NCBI GenBank assembly: GCA_036346375.1
Contig: CM070511.1
Span: 4,898,001 to 4,962,000 of the forward strand
DNA length: 64,000 bases
Source of the DNA: Guadua angustifolia
Taxonomy: Eukaryota; Streptophyta; Magnoliopsida; Poales; Poaceae
Direction of reading: 5' to 3'
The notes beneath the pieces are model-generated. The model saw nothing but the letters and a program-made list of their open reading frames with translations, had not been told where the DNA came from and ran no database searches. The stretch's first letter is position 1; each line of letters begins with the position of its first letter. Positions 43,789 through 55,434 of the stretch are shown piece by piece. Both the position numbers and the translations under genes were made by a program.

Positions 43789-44200
43789 TGTCAGCGCCTG
43801 AGCTTCAGAGGAAGAAGATAAACAGTGTACTCGGCGCTGCTGCATAACGCTTCGTTGTTTTCACTTAAAGGGCGATCTACAGTGGAGCTTTACTAATGAT
43901 GTTTACTATGCATCGGATGGCTGAGAGGATTCAAAGCAAAACGACAATGCTGTAGTGAGTCATTTTCATTTACTGTTTTACTTATAAGTACTTTAGTTAA
44001 ACTCTGAATTAGTGAGATGTCACTGTAAACAAAAAGAACGTTGGCTATATATATACTGGCAAGGAGAATGGGGAAAGCATTGCTGCCAGAAAAAGTAGTC
44101 TCATCTAGTCTAGCTTCTATTGTTCATCTCGTTTTGTTCTATCGTTCTGATTTGTTCTTGTTTTGCTGTTGTTTTCTTCTGTCGATCGGTCCAGCCGTCA
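43789..44200 (+). repeat. H 3' LTR (right end uncertain)
   Basis: A purine-rich GGCGGGGAAA leads into TGTCAGCGCCTGAGC at 43789, a likely LTR start. A TATA-like TATATATATA run is at 44047. A plausible CA end is near 44200, but no TSD or partner LTR confirms it. The following 44200-44420 is GC-rich and shows no feature I can name. Confidence 0.5.
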
Positions 44201-44419
44201 GAGTCGGAGTTGGATTGTTTCTGGACCTTGACAAGAGGGAGGGCATAGGGAGGTGAGGCAGGTGGAGGGTGCCGGGAGGCGAGGCAATGGGAGGGCGCTA
44301 GGAGACGGGCAGCCTAGGCCGCGGCGGCACAAGGATGGCGACGGGAGTCGGGGGAATGCGAGATGGATTGGAGATCCTAATGGAGCACAGTCACATGGGT
44401 GGTCACACGAATACGGGAA

Positions 44420-44641
44420 GGCCGGTTAGGTTAGGAAGGTACCAGATATCCGAATAGGTTTATACTAGATATATCCGAAATGTTTTTTGGAATATTCCGA
44501 TCGGATGGATAGTGATATTCTGAATCCGAATCCGAAATAAAATATCCAAAACCGAATCCGAAAACTATCCGAAAAACATATCCGAATTCGATCCAAACAC
44601 ATCCGGTCGATCGGAAATTATCCGATCCGATTGCAGCCCTA
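44420..44641 (-). mobile_element. Terminal part of a hAT-like DNA element
   Basis: Read on the minus strand the segment starts TAGGGCTGCAATCGGATCGG and continues with repeated ATCCGAA-type words, a layout I associate with hAT-like termini in plants. The TAGGGCTG end falls exactly inside an exon of the Integrator 7-like pseudogene. The other end was not located, so an 8-bp TSD (expected CTTAATTG) could not be verified. Confidence 0.6.
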
Positions 44642-45528
44642 CAATTAAGCTCCGAGAACGTCTTAATTGCTGCCACAATAACTTGAGATTGTGATCTTGG
44701 TGAACAAATTGATCTTGTCAGTACTTCAAGGGTGATGCACGAGAAGTCCTCTGATAGCTTACATAAGCAACTAGCTGCCAACAATGCCGCTTTGACCTGC
44801 CAAAGGATAAGCACGATTCTTGAACAAATTATTATTAAATTAATCACGATGTAGTGTGTGTATTGCAAACTCATATATACAATCACTAGCCTAATCCTAG
44901 AACCATAATAAAGAAATTCACCGACCTCTGTAGCATTGGAGGAGCACAAGTGGAGAGTAGGAGAGAAGCGGGCGTGCCACGCTGTCCTTGGCGAGGTCGG
45001 TAAGGCGGCCAACATCCATAACACAAGCGCCGCCCGCATGTTCCCGGTGTTGTACACCGCGCGACCCTCCCCGAGAACACAGTGGGCTCCGCCATCCATG
45101 CCTGGTCAGCACGCCGTCGTATGCCCGGCCCTTGCTGGCGAGCTCCCTGTACTCCATGAGAAGTGACCTGACGATGCTAGCACGGACAACGTTGTTGGCG
45201 CTCCTGAACTCGGTGGCGAGGAGGAGGAGCATCGTCTCGGCAAAGAGCCGGGCCTTGCCTGGCAGGATGCCGAACGCGGATGCAACCGCAGTAGGGGTGG
45301 TCAGAGAAGTGCCAAGATGGCGGAGGCGTGCACCGATGGCCTCGAGGGCACAGAGGCGTGTGCCTAGAGACAGCCAGGAGAGGAGAGGAGCGTGGTGAGT
45401 CCTAGACTTAGAGGCAGGCTATGGAGAGGGCTTAAGGAGGGATTAGGCTTACCGGGGTGGCGAGAGCGGAGGCCCCTGTCGAGGTCGATGCTCCAATCCA
45501 TGGCAGAGGCCACTGGGATCTTCTCCAT
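44642..45528 (-). pseudogene. Integrator complex subunit 7-like gene, 5' fragment
   Basis: On the minus strand an ATG at 45528 starts MEKIPVASAMDWSIDLDRGL, followed by a donor at 45452 (GTAAGC) and an acceptor at 45365. Exon 2 (to about 44923-44932) encodes the conserved start of plant INTS7: ALEAIGARL, then GILPGKARLFAETMLLLLATEF. A frameshift occurs around 45040-45100. Exon 3 (44796 down to 44642) gives VKAALLAASCLCKLSEDFS and continues until a hAT-like end at 44641. The retained introns show a DNA-level copy, not a processed one. INTS7 is a nuclear scaffold subunit of the Integrator RNA-processing complex. The rest of the gene is not in the window. Confidence 0.82.
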
Positions 45529-48358
45529 CGCCGCTGCCACCGACGGTCGCCAGAGGCTTCGGGGAGCTTTTAAATATTAAATCTGGATATAGGCCTTCCC
45601 TTCTGCATCTTAAATCTTGATACGGGCCTTGAAGAAGCAGAACTAACAGGCTGCCAGATGTTCAGAAAAAAAGTATGAGAGTTGATCAATATATAGTTTC
45701 ACCACACCAATGAAAGGTTTCAAACAAACCACTTACTTTCTCACTATCATGATGTTCAGAAAAAAAGTAACGGACCATGATGTGTAAATTGCACACATTT
45801 CAAACGTTTTTAGAATTTGCATTCAATGGTACTGGCATTTTGTGTGAATAACTTCAAATTAGTCTGTGTAACAGCAAAGCAATAAATTCTAGGCTACTGA
45901 ACACTTTCACTGTGTCATTACTTCAAATCTTCAACTCATCAAAGGTTGATTTATGTAGCATGTCTACTGTCGATGTGCTCTACTCTTGCTACCAGACAGC
46001 AGCATCAAAATCGAAAGAGTTAGAACCAACATTTTCATACAGAAATATAGGATATAAGCGCATAATTTATCTATTGATTTTTACTGACTTCACTTTAGTA
46101 GGTATCTATTGAAGCATGACTTGTGATGTACAATACAGCCTTAAACACATCAAAAGGAAAAATAACAGACAACAGACAAAGCAAGAAATATATTTTCTTT
46201 ATTGACTCAAGAGTAAAACACTTATACAGTCCTACAAGTGGCACACACATCTCTACTGCAACTACCAGACAGAAAACCAGAGGATACAGTACATGACTGG
46301 GCAACACAAAAGAGGCAGTGATTCCGCCAAAATTATGTAAAATTGATCAAGAATTTGAACTTCAATAAATAGCCTTTTTAAGCAAACAATAAGATGACTT
46401 GTTGAGTAATTAATGACATAAGGGCATCATAGTGTAATCTTTGCACTTGCTAGATATAAAGGATGTTTGTTGCCAGTACTACACTCATCAAATTTTTTCA
46501 AGGCCAAACACTCCGATCCAAATACCCATAACAAACTTAGCAATAGAAAATTCAGGAGGAGAACACGCATTGTCGCCTTTTCTATAATAATTAAAACATC
46601 AGCATTAAAGTAATTCCTAATGTTAAGAAGAGCGCAAAGCTGAGCAAAGATTATGCTCCACTGTTATCCCAAGGAATGTAGATAGGCATAAACACTACTG
46701 AAACTACACACTAGCAATTGTATAAGATGTTTTTGCATATTTTGTAGAAGATGAGATGCTCTAGCTGCTGTTAAGTGGTGTGGTAATGTGCAGCGTGATG
46801 GCCATCTCTAAGCTAAAACAAAAAAGCGGCAGCAGACAATGAATTGGCAAACACATTCGAACCAAACTTCAATCACCTCCACACCGCAGCAATCTGAAAA
46901 ATATACTTGAACCTAGAGCGATTTACCTGGAACGTGGATTCGGCGCCGACAAAGACCTCAGCCGCGAAGATAAACTAGCAGAGTTGGGGAAAGTCGGGGA
47001 AAACCAGTGGCGGAGCAGGATTTTGTCAAGCCTCAAGCGAGAAACTAAACAGCTATTACTAATATCAAAGAGTATGGACAATGTGGTATAAGAAAAGTAC
47101 AGCAGAAATGTAGAAATAAAAATAAATTTGAACTCCATACTTAACATATCAACAAAATAGATAAAAATACGTTAGAAAATATAGCGTAGCGGAGCGGTAG
47201 AAAAGTTAATATCTAATTAACGAATGCTTGATGCATCCGAGCCTATCATATCTTCGTCAACAATATTACAAGAACTTGAACCTGTAACAGATGAAATTGT
47301 ACATGCAAATTAGACACACAAAAGGATGAAGGTGACTATTGAGGCAAATTGATAAGAAGAATGTAACATACAAGAACATTAATTTATTTTCTATGAAATC
47401 TTAACCACATCCAATGTAACATACAAGAACATTAATTTATTTTCTATGAAATCTTAACCACATCCATGTTATGACTGCCTAGTTCTTGGTCTTGTGTTAT
47501 TTGCTTCTCCATATTCCGGCTGCATTGCTAGAGAGTTTGGTGCTCATGAGCAGAACACTAGAATCGTGTACAAGAGTGCTTAGGTTGCATCTAATGAAAC
47601 AAATGGAAGCATACATATTGATATTGGTATGGTGCATTGATATCTGTACAGCCCATTCATCATGTCAACATAATGTAGCCCAAAACTAATCCTACAAGCT
47701 TGTATTTCTCAATTTCTCAAAGCAACACCATATCTGACAAGGTGAGGACTAATGACCAATCATTTCATTAGCGATTACACTGAGAATAGTTCCAGCCATC
47801 TTGAACAAATAATGTTGCTATTATAGTCTTGTTATAGTGAGTACTGAATAATGAGGTGGATCTCAACAAGAAAACTGCTGTTACACATAGGCTTAATTTG
47901 ATCATTTTTTACTAAACTGGGTCACTTTTGATCTTAATCACAAATGAATGAGTATCTGAAGAGTGATCAAAGATGTATAAAAACTTTAAGCTTCCAAGAT
48001 CCAAGGTAAATAATAGCAATGAATCTAAAGAAATAAAATCATTCATTCCTGTCCATGCCTTTGTACCAAGCAAAATTCTATCTTTTGTTCCCCTCACAAG
48101 ACTCCATAGTAACATCTCTTTACAATCAATGTAGCAGCAATTCGGCATCCACAGAGGAGTGCTCCAAAGATCAAAAGGTCTTACTAAAGAAAAGTCTTTC
48201 TCGCATGAAAATCAAAATACCTTTTCGGCCATGCAACAGTGTATTGTCTCAATTACATATCAACACATCAGAACACCCCATTTTCTCACATCAAAATTTG
48301 CTTTTCATGATCATTTTACCAACAATTTCTTGCCTAGTCTACAGAGCAGAAGCAAACA
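45529..48358. other. Interval without supported gene
   Basis: The stretch is AT-rich and holds short frames only. An exon-like piece on the minus strand ends in a GTAAAT donor at about 46928, within a short GC-richer patch (46930-46990) that includes the common plant repeat phrase AGTGGCGGAGC. A 53-bp tandem duplication is at 47361-47466. Sequence upstream of the INTS7-like start (45529-45600) could be its promoter. Otherwise I see nothing. Confidence 0.45.
47361..47466 (+). repeat. 53-bp tandem duplication
   Basis: ATGTAACATACAAGAAC starts at 47361 and again at 47414, and the two 53-bp units are essentially identical, ending CTTAACCACATCCA. The near identity points to a recent slippage or repair event. 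Confidence 0.92.
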
Positions 48359-48366
48359 CATAAATT

Positions 48367-49567
48367 TAGAGGTGGGCATTCGGTTAATTCGGTTTGTTTT
48401 TTCGGTTTTAAAATATTTTGGTTTTTGAATTCTGCTAACCGAATCAAAACCGAATAGCTTTAAAAACCGAACCAAATTAACCGAACTAAACCGAATTAAC
48501 CAAACCAAATCGGTTCGGTTAATTCGGTTTTCCGGTTAACCGAATTATTTCTGAGCCATGTCCACGACGGCGCGGTGATGAGGACGATCCACACTAATCC
48601 CAGAAATGCCCACCCCTAGGATGGCATTGGTGGCTTTTTATTTTTGCCACCCTAATCCTAGAAATTTTGTGTACCAGAGTTAAAATCCCAAAACTAGCAA
48701 AACAACTCTTTATCTTTTGTTTTTCGTTTTGATGATTTGGTCAGCTCACCTGGTGTTGAACCCAAGAGAGAAGTAGCAATTTTTGCCTCTCCGATCTCAC
48801 TTGTCCTTGCGTGACTTCTGCTTAGATTTCCCTGGAAGAAGCAGCAAGGGGGAAGAATAGCATTGTGATATCAGAATTCATCAAGGGGAAAGAACAGGAG
48901 CCACTTCATAGGACAGGGCTATCTGAGACGAAAAAGAAGAACTTCACCCGTCATGACTCCTCCAATTTGATGCTATGCTCCTGCCCTGGATCGCTATCAA
49001 CTGGAGCTGGCAAAATAACTAGGAAATATCAATTATATTATCCATCGGATTACTCATCAACTGGAGCAAGAAACCCATCACCGAGAAGAAGATATCATTC
49101 ACGCCGACGGGGGGGGGGAGGTCTTACCGCAAGCATCCAGCTAAAGGAGGCGGCGTCGCTGGAAATCGAGTAGCCACGCGGCCGTGGTGGTCGGACTCTG
49201 GCGGCGAAGGGAGGGGACAATGAGCGCAAGGTTTTTTCTCTGGGCAAATGCTTGGAAGTAAGGCGGCGCGCTGCTTGGAGCTGTGGGAGGTCGGGTCCGT
49301 CGGGAGGTTGCGCCTGTGGGCCGGCTGCTGGTGAAGTGGAGGAGACAGGAGGAATGGAGGAACACCGAAAGCCTGACCAGGTAATGGCCAATGGGGTTTA
49401 GCAGTGTCATCTTATCGGTCCTACGGTGAATTCGGTTTCCAAAATACAGACACAGAATTACATCCAAATTAAAACCGAACCGAAAATAAAAAAATCGAAT
49501 TTTTTTTGTTAATTCGATTCGGTTTGGTTTGATTTTTCGATTTTGGTTAAAAAAATACCCACCCCTA
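48367..49567. mobile_element. Non-autonomous hAT-like element, 8-bp TSD CATAAATT
   Basis: It starts TAGAGGTGGGCATTCGG and ends ATACCCACCCCTA, imperfect inverted ends flanked by CATAAATT at 48359-48366 and 49568-49575. An 8-bp duplication is diagnostic of hAT. Subterminal zones (48380-48540 and 49425-49550) are full of CGGTTAATTCGG/CCGAACC words. An inner TIR-like AATGCCCACCCCTA ends at 48617. The middle (48900-49390) is GC-rich toward 49100-49390, with a G run at 49109-49118. No hAT transposase was seen. Confidence 0.85.
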
Positions 49568-49663
49568 CATAAATTCCATCTTCCCCCTGTCAAAATCACA
49601 TGAGCTCCACCAAATGTTCCCTTGGAATTCGCATTCATTATATTAACACTACAAGAAATAGGG

Positions 49664-49995
49664 AAAAATTCGTGGGCTAAAAACCCACGAATTTAAGCCA
49701 AAACCCACGAATTTAAGTTAAATTCATGGGCAAACCGTCGAATTTAGTTCACGAATTTAACTCGACAAAATTAATCAATTAAATTCGTGGGTACCCACGA
49801 ATTTAAGTTAAATAAATGGAGTTCTTGAAAAAACCCACGAATTAAATCTGATAAATTAAATGGGCTAAAAACCCACGAATTTAACTTAAATTAAATAATG
49901 TGAAAAACCCACAAATTTATGATTAAATTAGTGAAATTTGAACCCACAATTTAAGCTATAAATTCGTGGGTTTTAACTGGCCCACGAATTTATCA
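49664..49995. repeat. CACTA left subterminal repeats
   Basis: AATTCGTGGG and CCCACGAATT occur repeatedly in both orientations, often as short hairpins around an AAAA or TTTT spacer. In En/Spm-type elements such arrays bind the transposase accessory protein. The matching right array is 55938-56170. Confidence 0.9.
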
Positions 49996-50004
49996 GGCAT
50001 TTAT

Positions 50005-50096
50005 ACAAAATATATATATATATATATATATATATCCATATCCATATCACACATAATACATATAACCATATCGATCACGCATATATATATATATCG
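50005..50096. repeat. TA-rich microsatellites
   Basis: A (TA)n run spans about 50010-50034, and a shorter one about 50081-50093 near CGATATGC. Both are simple repeats inside the CACTA element. The stretch 50100-50640 that follows shows nothing recognisable. Confidence 0.85.
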
Positions 50097-50644
50097 ATAT
50101 GCATCTCATTCAACACAACCATCTTCACATTCAATCTTATTCAACACATCGCAATATTACCTCTACTAAAAGATTGTACAACTGCAGTAGTTAAATTCGT
50201 ACAACACATTACAAACCTCTAAATTTAACTGCAATCTAGATAGACTTTAAGCTTTTGATTTCGTTTGTACAACTGCAGTAGTTATTTGTTTTTACAATGT
50301 AATTTATCAGAACAACCACATCATTTATTATTTTTACCATGGAAGCCATGATGGCATAGGAAATTAATATAATATTGTATTTGCCATGTTACAATATTTT
50401 GGAGTTGTACCATATAATTAACTTGGTAAATTGTTGTGCTTTAATTAATGTGTTATTAAAACAAGTTCACACTTAATTGCAAAAAATATTGCTCCAGAAG
50501 TAGAAGAATCGCATAGTTTAGCTCCATAATCACTCGCAAATCAAAGGGTATGCGTTATGTGAGCAAATGAAGTGTTTAAACTGAAAAGCTCAAGTGGCAA
50601 CAAGTAAAATATTTCATAACCTCAATTGCATTTGGAAAGTTTGA

Positions 50645-51505
50645 TGACTTCCTAGGCTCTATAATTGTCGCTTGTGCTTGCGATTCTCTGCCAAATTGTG
50701 TTCCCATCCACCGAATTTGCATGGTTACGTAAGAGATTTAAAATACTCAACTCCAAATACCTCAAATCAAATGATTGGAAGACCTTGTGAAAATTAGCCA
50801 TCTGAATTTTTCCAAAGCGATCGATACACTTGTCCATCATAGAATATAAAGGAAAGAAAACAAGGAGTCCATCGCTGTATACGGGCAAAATTAAGCGCAA
50901 AACAAGCATACAAATCGACGCATACAACAGAGGTATTTGAAATACAAACATCTCGCATCTTGTTAGCCAATTGCCTACCTATAGCAATTCCCAATTCTTG
51001 TCTGTATTTTAGAGTCTCACGTGTTCGGTAAGAAGAATTAAGTGGATGTCCTGATGGGCCCATAGACACAACTCCAACCCAGATTTGATCTGAAGAAATA
51101 ACATGATGATTCTCTAGCCTAACTGGAAACTCACTGGATACAATGAAACATATTATGTCGACATCAAATGGAGAATTAAATACAAAAGCAAAGCTTCAAG
51201 TCAATCATTCAGTCAAAGAGAATACAAAATTAGAGTTTTACTTACAGGTTCAATGTGTTCAATTAAAATAACATAACAAGGCTTCAAAAAGGTTGACAAG
51301 TTTGATGTGACTAATCCATCAAGAAAATGAAGTGCATTTCAATGTAAATAAGGATCCCAGAAAAATCGATTACCTTCCTCCAGTAGTAGAGAAGCACTAT
51401 CAATTGTCTCAATTAGCTTTTTGGATGTTTCCAACGTAATATTCAGTTCAGAGAGGAACTCATATATGTAACTCCCAAACAATCCTCCATTTCCAGCAAC
51501 ATTAA
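50645..51505 (-). pseudogene. RTEL1-like DNA helicase gene fragment with introns (captured)
   Basis: Minus-strand exons are visible. 51374-51505 (acceptor TAATGCAG, donor GTAATC) encodes SYIYEFLSELNITLETS and a following IDSASLLLEE. 50979-51133 (acceptor TATCCAG, donor GTAGGC) encodes EFPVRLENHHVISSDQIWVG and a GPSGHPLNSSYRTRET motif. About 50806-50899 encodes DGLLVFFPLYSMMDKCID after a small frameshift and a lost acceptor. About 50645-50690 encodes IEPRKSSNFPNAIE. The order and wording match the middle of plant RTEL1, a nuclear XPD-family helicase that acts in telomere maintenance and recombination control. Walker motifs and both ends are missing. Retained introns indicate genomic capture. 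Confidence 0.85.
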
Positions 51506-52164
51506 CTGCATTAATGATAAAAATGTAAAACGTTTATCAGGACCATGCCCAGCATATTGTTGTACAATATAAAAGCAACCTTCCAACCATTGGAAGGACA
51601 TGTACACAAATGACAGATAGAAAACAAATCTAATGATTTGAAAATGACAAGTCCCACTATCAAGTGGTGAAAACCAATAACCAAAGACAATGTCCCCATC
51701 ATCCCATGTAACCTTCTATAAAATCACCGAGGTGCACTTCTTTGAGTTCAACTACCTCAACTTAACAAATATACATAATGCTTATAATGAGTTAAGGTTC
51801 TCATCCATATTTGTAACAATCAAAGCATAGCGTCTTGAATGTGGAGTTGAACTTTATGCCTTCATTTCATTTTGAGGCTATTATTCATATTAACACAAAA
51901 GCCGGCAGTTTTGTTCCATCAAAAGAAGTAAACGCTCTATGCCTCTACTCTTACGCCACGACCAAATCACCCTTATGACTCTAAAAGTTCATTATCACTA
52001 ATTGCTATGATGTAACTAAGCAAAGAGGAAAAAAGAGGAACAATAAGACATGCAGGTAAACAATTTATATAGTACAACTCATCAAAATAACAAGTGAGTT
52101 GAACATGCAGATGGTTCAAGTATACACTTCATAGCCCTGCCAGAAAATATACAACAAAAAAGAT
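51506..52164. other. CACTA interior, no feature recognised
   Basis: The sequence is AT-rich. A minus-strand frame around 51700-51765 looks exon-like (Glu/Val-rich) but matches nothing I know. It may hold further intron or exon material of the captured helicase fragment. Confidence 0.35.
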
Positions 52165-52275
52165 ACGATACTCTGATAGGAAATGATCATCCTTTAAGAC
52201 TCTTCCTCTAAAAATCAACCGCTGCTGGTCCATTGGAAGCCCAGTTGCATCTTCTATCTTCTCTTTTAGGACCAA
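52165..52275 (-). pseudogene. Ubiquitin-like domain exon (BAG6/Scythe-type), captured
   Basis: The minus strand encodes VLKEKIEDATGLPMDQQRL and IFRGRVLKDDHFLSEY in one open frame, the second half of a ubiquitin-like fold with the conserved QQRLIF(R/K)G core. Wording is closest to the N-terminal domain of plant BAG6-like ubiquitin-domain proteins, which act in protein quality control. The exon seems to start near 52270 (after an AT-rich intron-like run) and end near 52170. Other domains are not seen. It lies between the RTEL1-like and PPR-like pieces, all on the same strand. Confidence 0.75.
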
Positions 52276-52649
52276 AACAAACACCTAAAACAATTTGAGC
52301 TCTTCCCAAAACATTGCACATAGGAATATTCACTCTCCTGATTCTAAATACAACTGAAGTGGCAGGGAGTTAAACATTATGTAGCATTTGTAGCATTTCA
52401 AGGTGGTTGAGCAGTCAACAGGAATATATAAGGTCATCTGGAGCATACGCAAAACATAGAATGCATAACACACATGAATTCCAGAACACATTGCGATTGA
52501 GCAAGACTAAAAGTAAATAAGATTTATATATCTCATTGCGATTGAGCTTTATAGTATGAAATGGAATTGACTACAGACCAGCAGAAATGAATTCCACATA
52601 ACCCTTCAATTGGTCATGTTTCGATGGCTTAGTTTCCACATGGAACATT

Positions 52650-52995
52650 TCGGTCATGGATTAATCAAATATTATTCAGTTCCACCTTCCCTTGAAATGA
52701 TGATGGCATGTCACGCTTCAATAAATTGAGATCTTCTAATTCGTTCAAAGAAGGTACATGAATGTCTAATCTTGATGATTGGTATCTTCTCTTAGAAGAC
52801 ATCCTCGGATGATCGATGCTTAAATCGGCAAGGACTACCATATGCTACAAGATATGATATGCAGATTGAAGGTCACCTAGTGTAGTTAAAGCCCTCAAAA
52901 ATTTCCTCAGTGTAATAATGCTTGGGCTATAATACCTAGTGTAGTCCTTCCATATATCATGAACTGCAGATAAATTTCTCTGCAAAACTGCAAGC
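52650..52995 (-). pseudogene. Probable PPR-protein gene fragment (captured), first piece
   Basis: One minus-strand frame from about 52995 reads LQRNLSAVHDIWKDYTRYYS and a following ITLRKFLRALTTLGDLQSAY. A stop near 52848 intervenes and the frame then continues with SSRLDIHVPSLNELEDLNLL to a stop near 52661. The helix-pair periodicity and phrases such as LRALTTLGDLQSAY resemble pentatricopeptide repeat proteins, which bind organellar RNA. The family call is by style only and could be wrong. The single stop looks like a point mutation. Confidence 0.5.
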
Positions 52996-54560
52996 TAAAA
53001 AGATATAACAATCAAATAAGAAAGCTATCACAATATTAGATCTAAAACCATATGAGAATGAGCACTCAATGCATTCCAATCAGCACAGCATGTAAAATAT
53101 GTGGTAAGAATGATGTATCGCATACGAAACACGTGAGATGACCAAAACATAAAATATACAAAAGAAAAGGGTGTGTGAGTTTCCACGAGAGAAGCATAAG
53201 AAATTAAAATCAATATGCAAATATTCCCGACAAAAAGGAGAAACCAAGTGACAAGGATTTGCGATCACATAAGATTCATGTATTCAGACAAGAAACTCAA
53301 TTGAATAAGAGATTAAGAGGTAGTCACATGGATACAGTTATGCACAAAAAGAACTAAAATCAATACAATAAAATGTTATTTGAAAAAATAAGGACCAAAA
53401 ACTCTAACAATATAATGGTTACAGCCACACAGGGGAATGAGGAAGTCGATGAACTAACACTTCTTGTTCATATGAAAAAGAACTTCAAGATAATAAATAG
53501 GCATATTGAGCGTTTGTTGATCTGAGACCTTGAAGCTCGCGAAGATGTTATTTCAGACTTAAAAGATGTTAAAAGCAGGCAAAGCAATCGTGAGTGCTTT
53601 CTTTTCCCATAGAAGAGCCAACCAATGAAGTGCCTACATTGGAAAGATGATTGTGAACAACTTGTAAACTGCTAGGGGCTAAAACAAATCTCGATAAAAG
53701 CAGATAGTCTAAATGGCATTATTCAACGAGCTAGTAAACTAGTCTAAATGGCATTATTCAACGAGCTAGTAAACATATGACATAACACATGAGCATAAAT
53801 GAAAGAAAAATTAAATTGTAAAGAATTGCAGATCGCATCTCAGGAAAAAGAAAGAAATGAGTAGCTAAATAACTAATTTATCATCAAAAGAACTCTTAAA
53901 CAAGAGTAAGCAAATCATTGAATGAGCTTACAAGCATATACATATCTTGTTTTTGGAAGAGTAATACACTTCTGATAATTATACATATTTTCCATAAAGC
54001 TACCTCACACACATCTTTAAACATGGTTTTGTGAAACAATTGAGCACGAGAACATACAACTCATTATGCGATTCATCACTCTCCTACAAATATATTGTAT
54101 AAAACAATGCGTGCAAGCCATGAGCATGCAAGATTTGTGGACATGCAATGCACAAACATGAACCTTGAATAGACATTGGCACCGAAAGAAATAATTGGTG
54201 TGCCATTGTGGGCAAGGCATGAATATAATATACCCATTCAATGAGGGCCTTACCTACTGACATCAAATCTTCACTTTTATACAAAGGGCGGATGTATTCA
54301 GTATTGACATTTTGACTAGCTAGTATCACGAAGAAATGAAAATTTTACACATAAGATCATGTATTGGATGGCACAAGTGTATGTTGCTAACTAGCTACTA
54401 CCAATTCTCTATTTAGAGTAGACTATGACTATGGTACATTCTCTATTAAGAGCGGTTAGACTACTGTACAAGTGTACATATATGATTAAGCAGATCGCAC
54501 CTGAACCTTCTAAAGTTACAAAGTCAAAAAATTGCTTGAGAAATGAGAAGTATGGAGTAC
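52996..54560. other. CACTA interior with weak exon-like pieces
   Basis: A minus-strand piece at about 54268-54330 (ASQNVNTEYIRPLYKSEDLM, then a GTAAGG donor) looks like an exon and could belong to the same captured gene. A 31-bp duplication with AGTCTAAATGGCATTATTC occurs near 53705-53770. The rest shows no supported feature. Confidence 0.4.
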
Positions 54561-54660
54561 CTCCTTTGAATAGCCTCCTTTCTTTGAGTGCAGAGTGACA
54601 GATCGGTAGATGTTTTTACTCATATCTAAGCCCTTCTCCTCCATGAGTTCCAAAATCTCC
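54561..54660 (-). pseudogene. Probable PPR-protein gene fragment, exon cut by the solo LTR
   Basis: The minus-strand frame reads VMEILELMEEKGLDMSKNIY and SVTLHSKKGGYSK, typical of a PPR helix pair. Counting the TSD copy at 55331, its 5' edge appears to be an acceptor (TTTTTCTAG) on the far side of the solo LTR near 55340. The LTR therefore landed at or just inside the exon start. A donor-like GTACTCC follows near 54560. Confidence 0.5.
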
Positions 54661-54665
54661 ATAAC

Positions 54666-55330
54666 TGATGAGGGCTGGGCGTCCCTTGACCGGCTAGCGC
54701 ACGGACAATGGACCCCCCAAGCTCGGGAGTCCTCGACCACGACCTGGGCAAAAGCCGGGGCGCTCGACCTAAGCCTTGTTGACCCGAGCTCTGCCCCCTT
54801 ACGACCTCGAGCTCGGGTCGGCTCATTCGAAGCCGTAGTCCACCCTTGGATTACGGATCGAGCGTTTGACCGGCGGTTGCCAAAGCGTGAGTCATGGGGA
54901 TGAGGCGGGTGCGTGCATCAATTCCGGAGCAGTTGTTGCCAGCACTCAACGTGCATGAAGGCCACTTCCCGAGGATCTCTCCCGGCCATTGCGTGCAGAG
55001 GAGGTATAAGGCCAAGGATGTGCAGTCCCTCAGGGGACCAAGGTAACACACCATAGCTTGAGCTTAGGGTAGCCATCGTCGAACTTGAGCTGTAACACAC
55101 TCCTGTACTCAGAAACAGTTAAGAATACTACCGCAAGGCGACTGGAGTAGGGCTATTACCTTCACAGGGGCTCGAACCAGTATAAACCTCTGTCTCGCGC
55201 TCGTTGTCGTCTCGCTCCGACCATCATCGCGTCCACTCCATTCCTTCGTTTGGGCGAAGCGCAGCTCGGGTCCCATATCACACTGACCCCCCATCTCATT
55301 TCTTGCGGCTGGCGATCCCGATCGTCGACA
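54666..55330 (+). mobile_element. Solo LTR of the T1/E2 Tat family, TSD ATAAC
   Basis: The 665-bp LTR starts TGATGAGGGC and ends GATCGTCGACA. ATAAC lies on both sides (54661-54665 and 55331-55335). No internal sequence is present, the expected result of recombination between the two LTRs of a full element. It post-dates the CACTA element's captured gene. TATA-like TATAAGG is near 55005. Confidence 0.95.
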
Positions 55331-55434
55331 ATAACAAACTAGAAAAATATAGGAAACACCCCAAAAAAGAGTTCTAATCAAAATGATTATATCAAACTTC
55401 ATGCTTTTGGTAAAACAAGCATTTAGCAGTAGAT

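Noticed and set aside
46095..46307. Hydrophobic 70-codon minus-strand ORF as a membrane protein gene
   Set aside because: No start context, homologue or splice context supports it. T-rich antisense of A-rich DNA gives such frames by chance.
48367..48617. A 251-bp hAT MITE
   Set aside because: The inner right end looks like a TIR, but the eight bases after it (GGATGGCA) do not match the left flank CATAAATT, whereas those after 49567 do. The longer element is preferred.
52996..54560. CACTA transposase (TNP2-like) inside the element
   Set aside because: No DDE/TNP2-like stretch was seen in any frame. The recognisable frames are host-like and on the minus strand.
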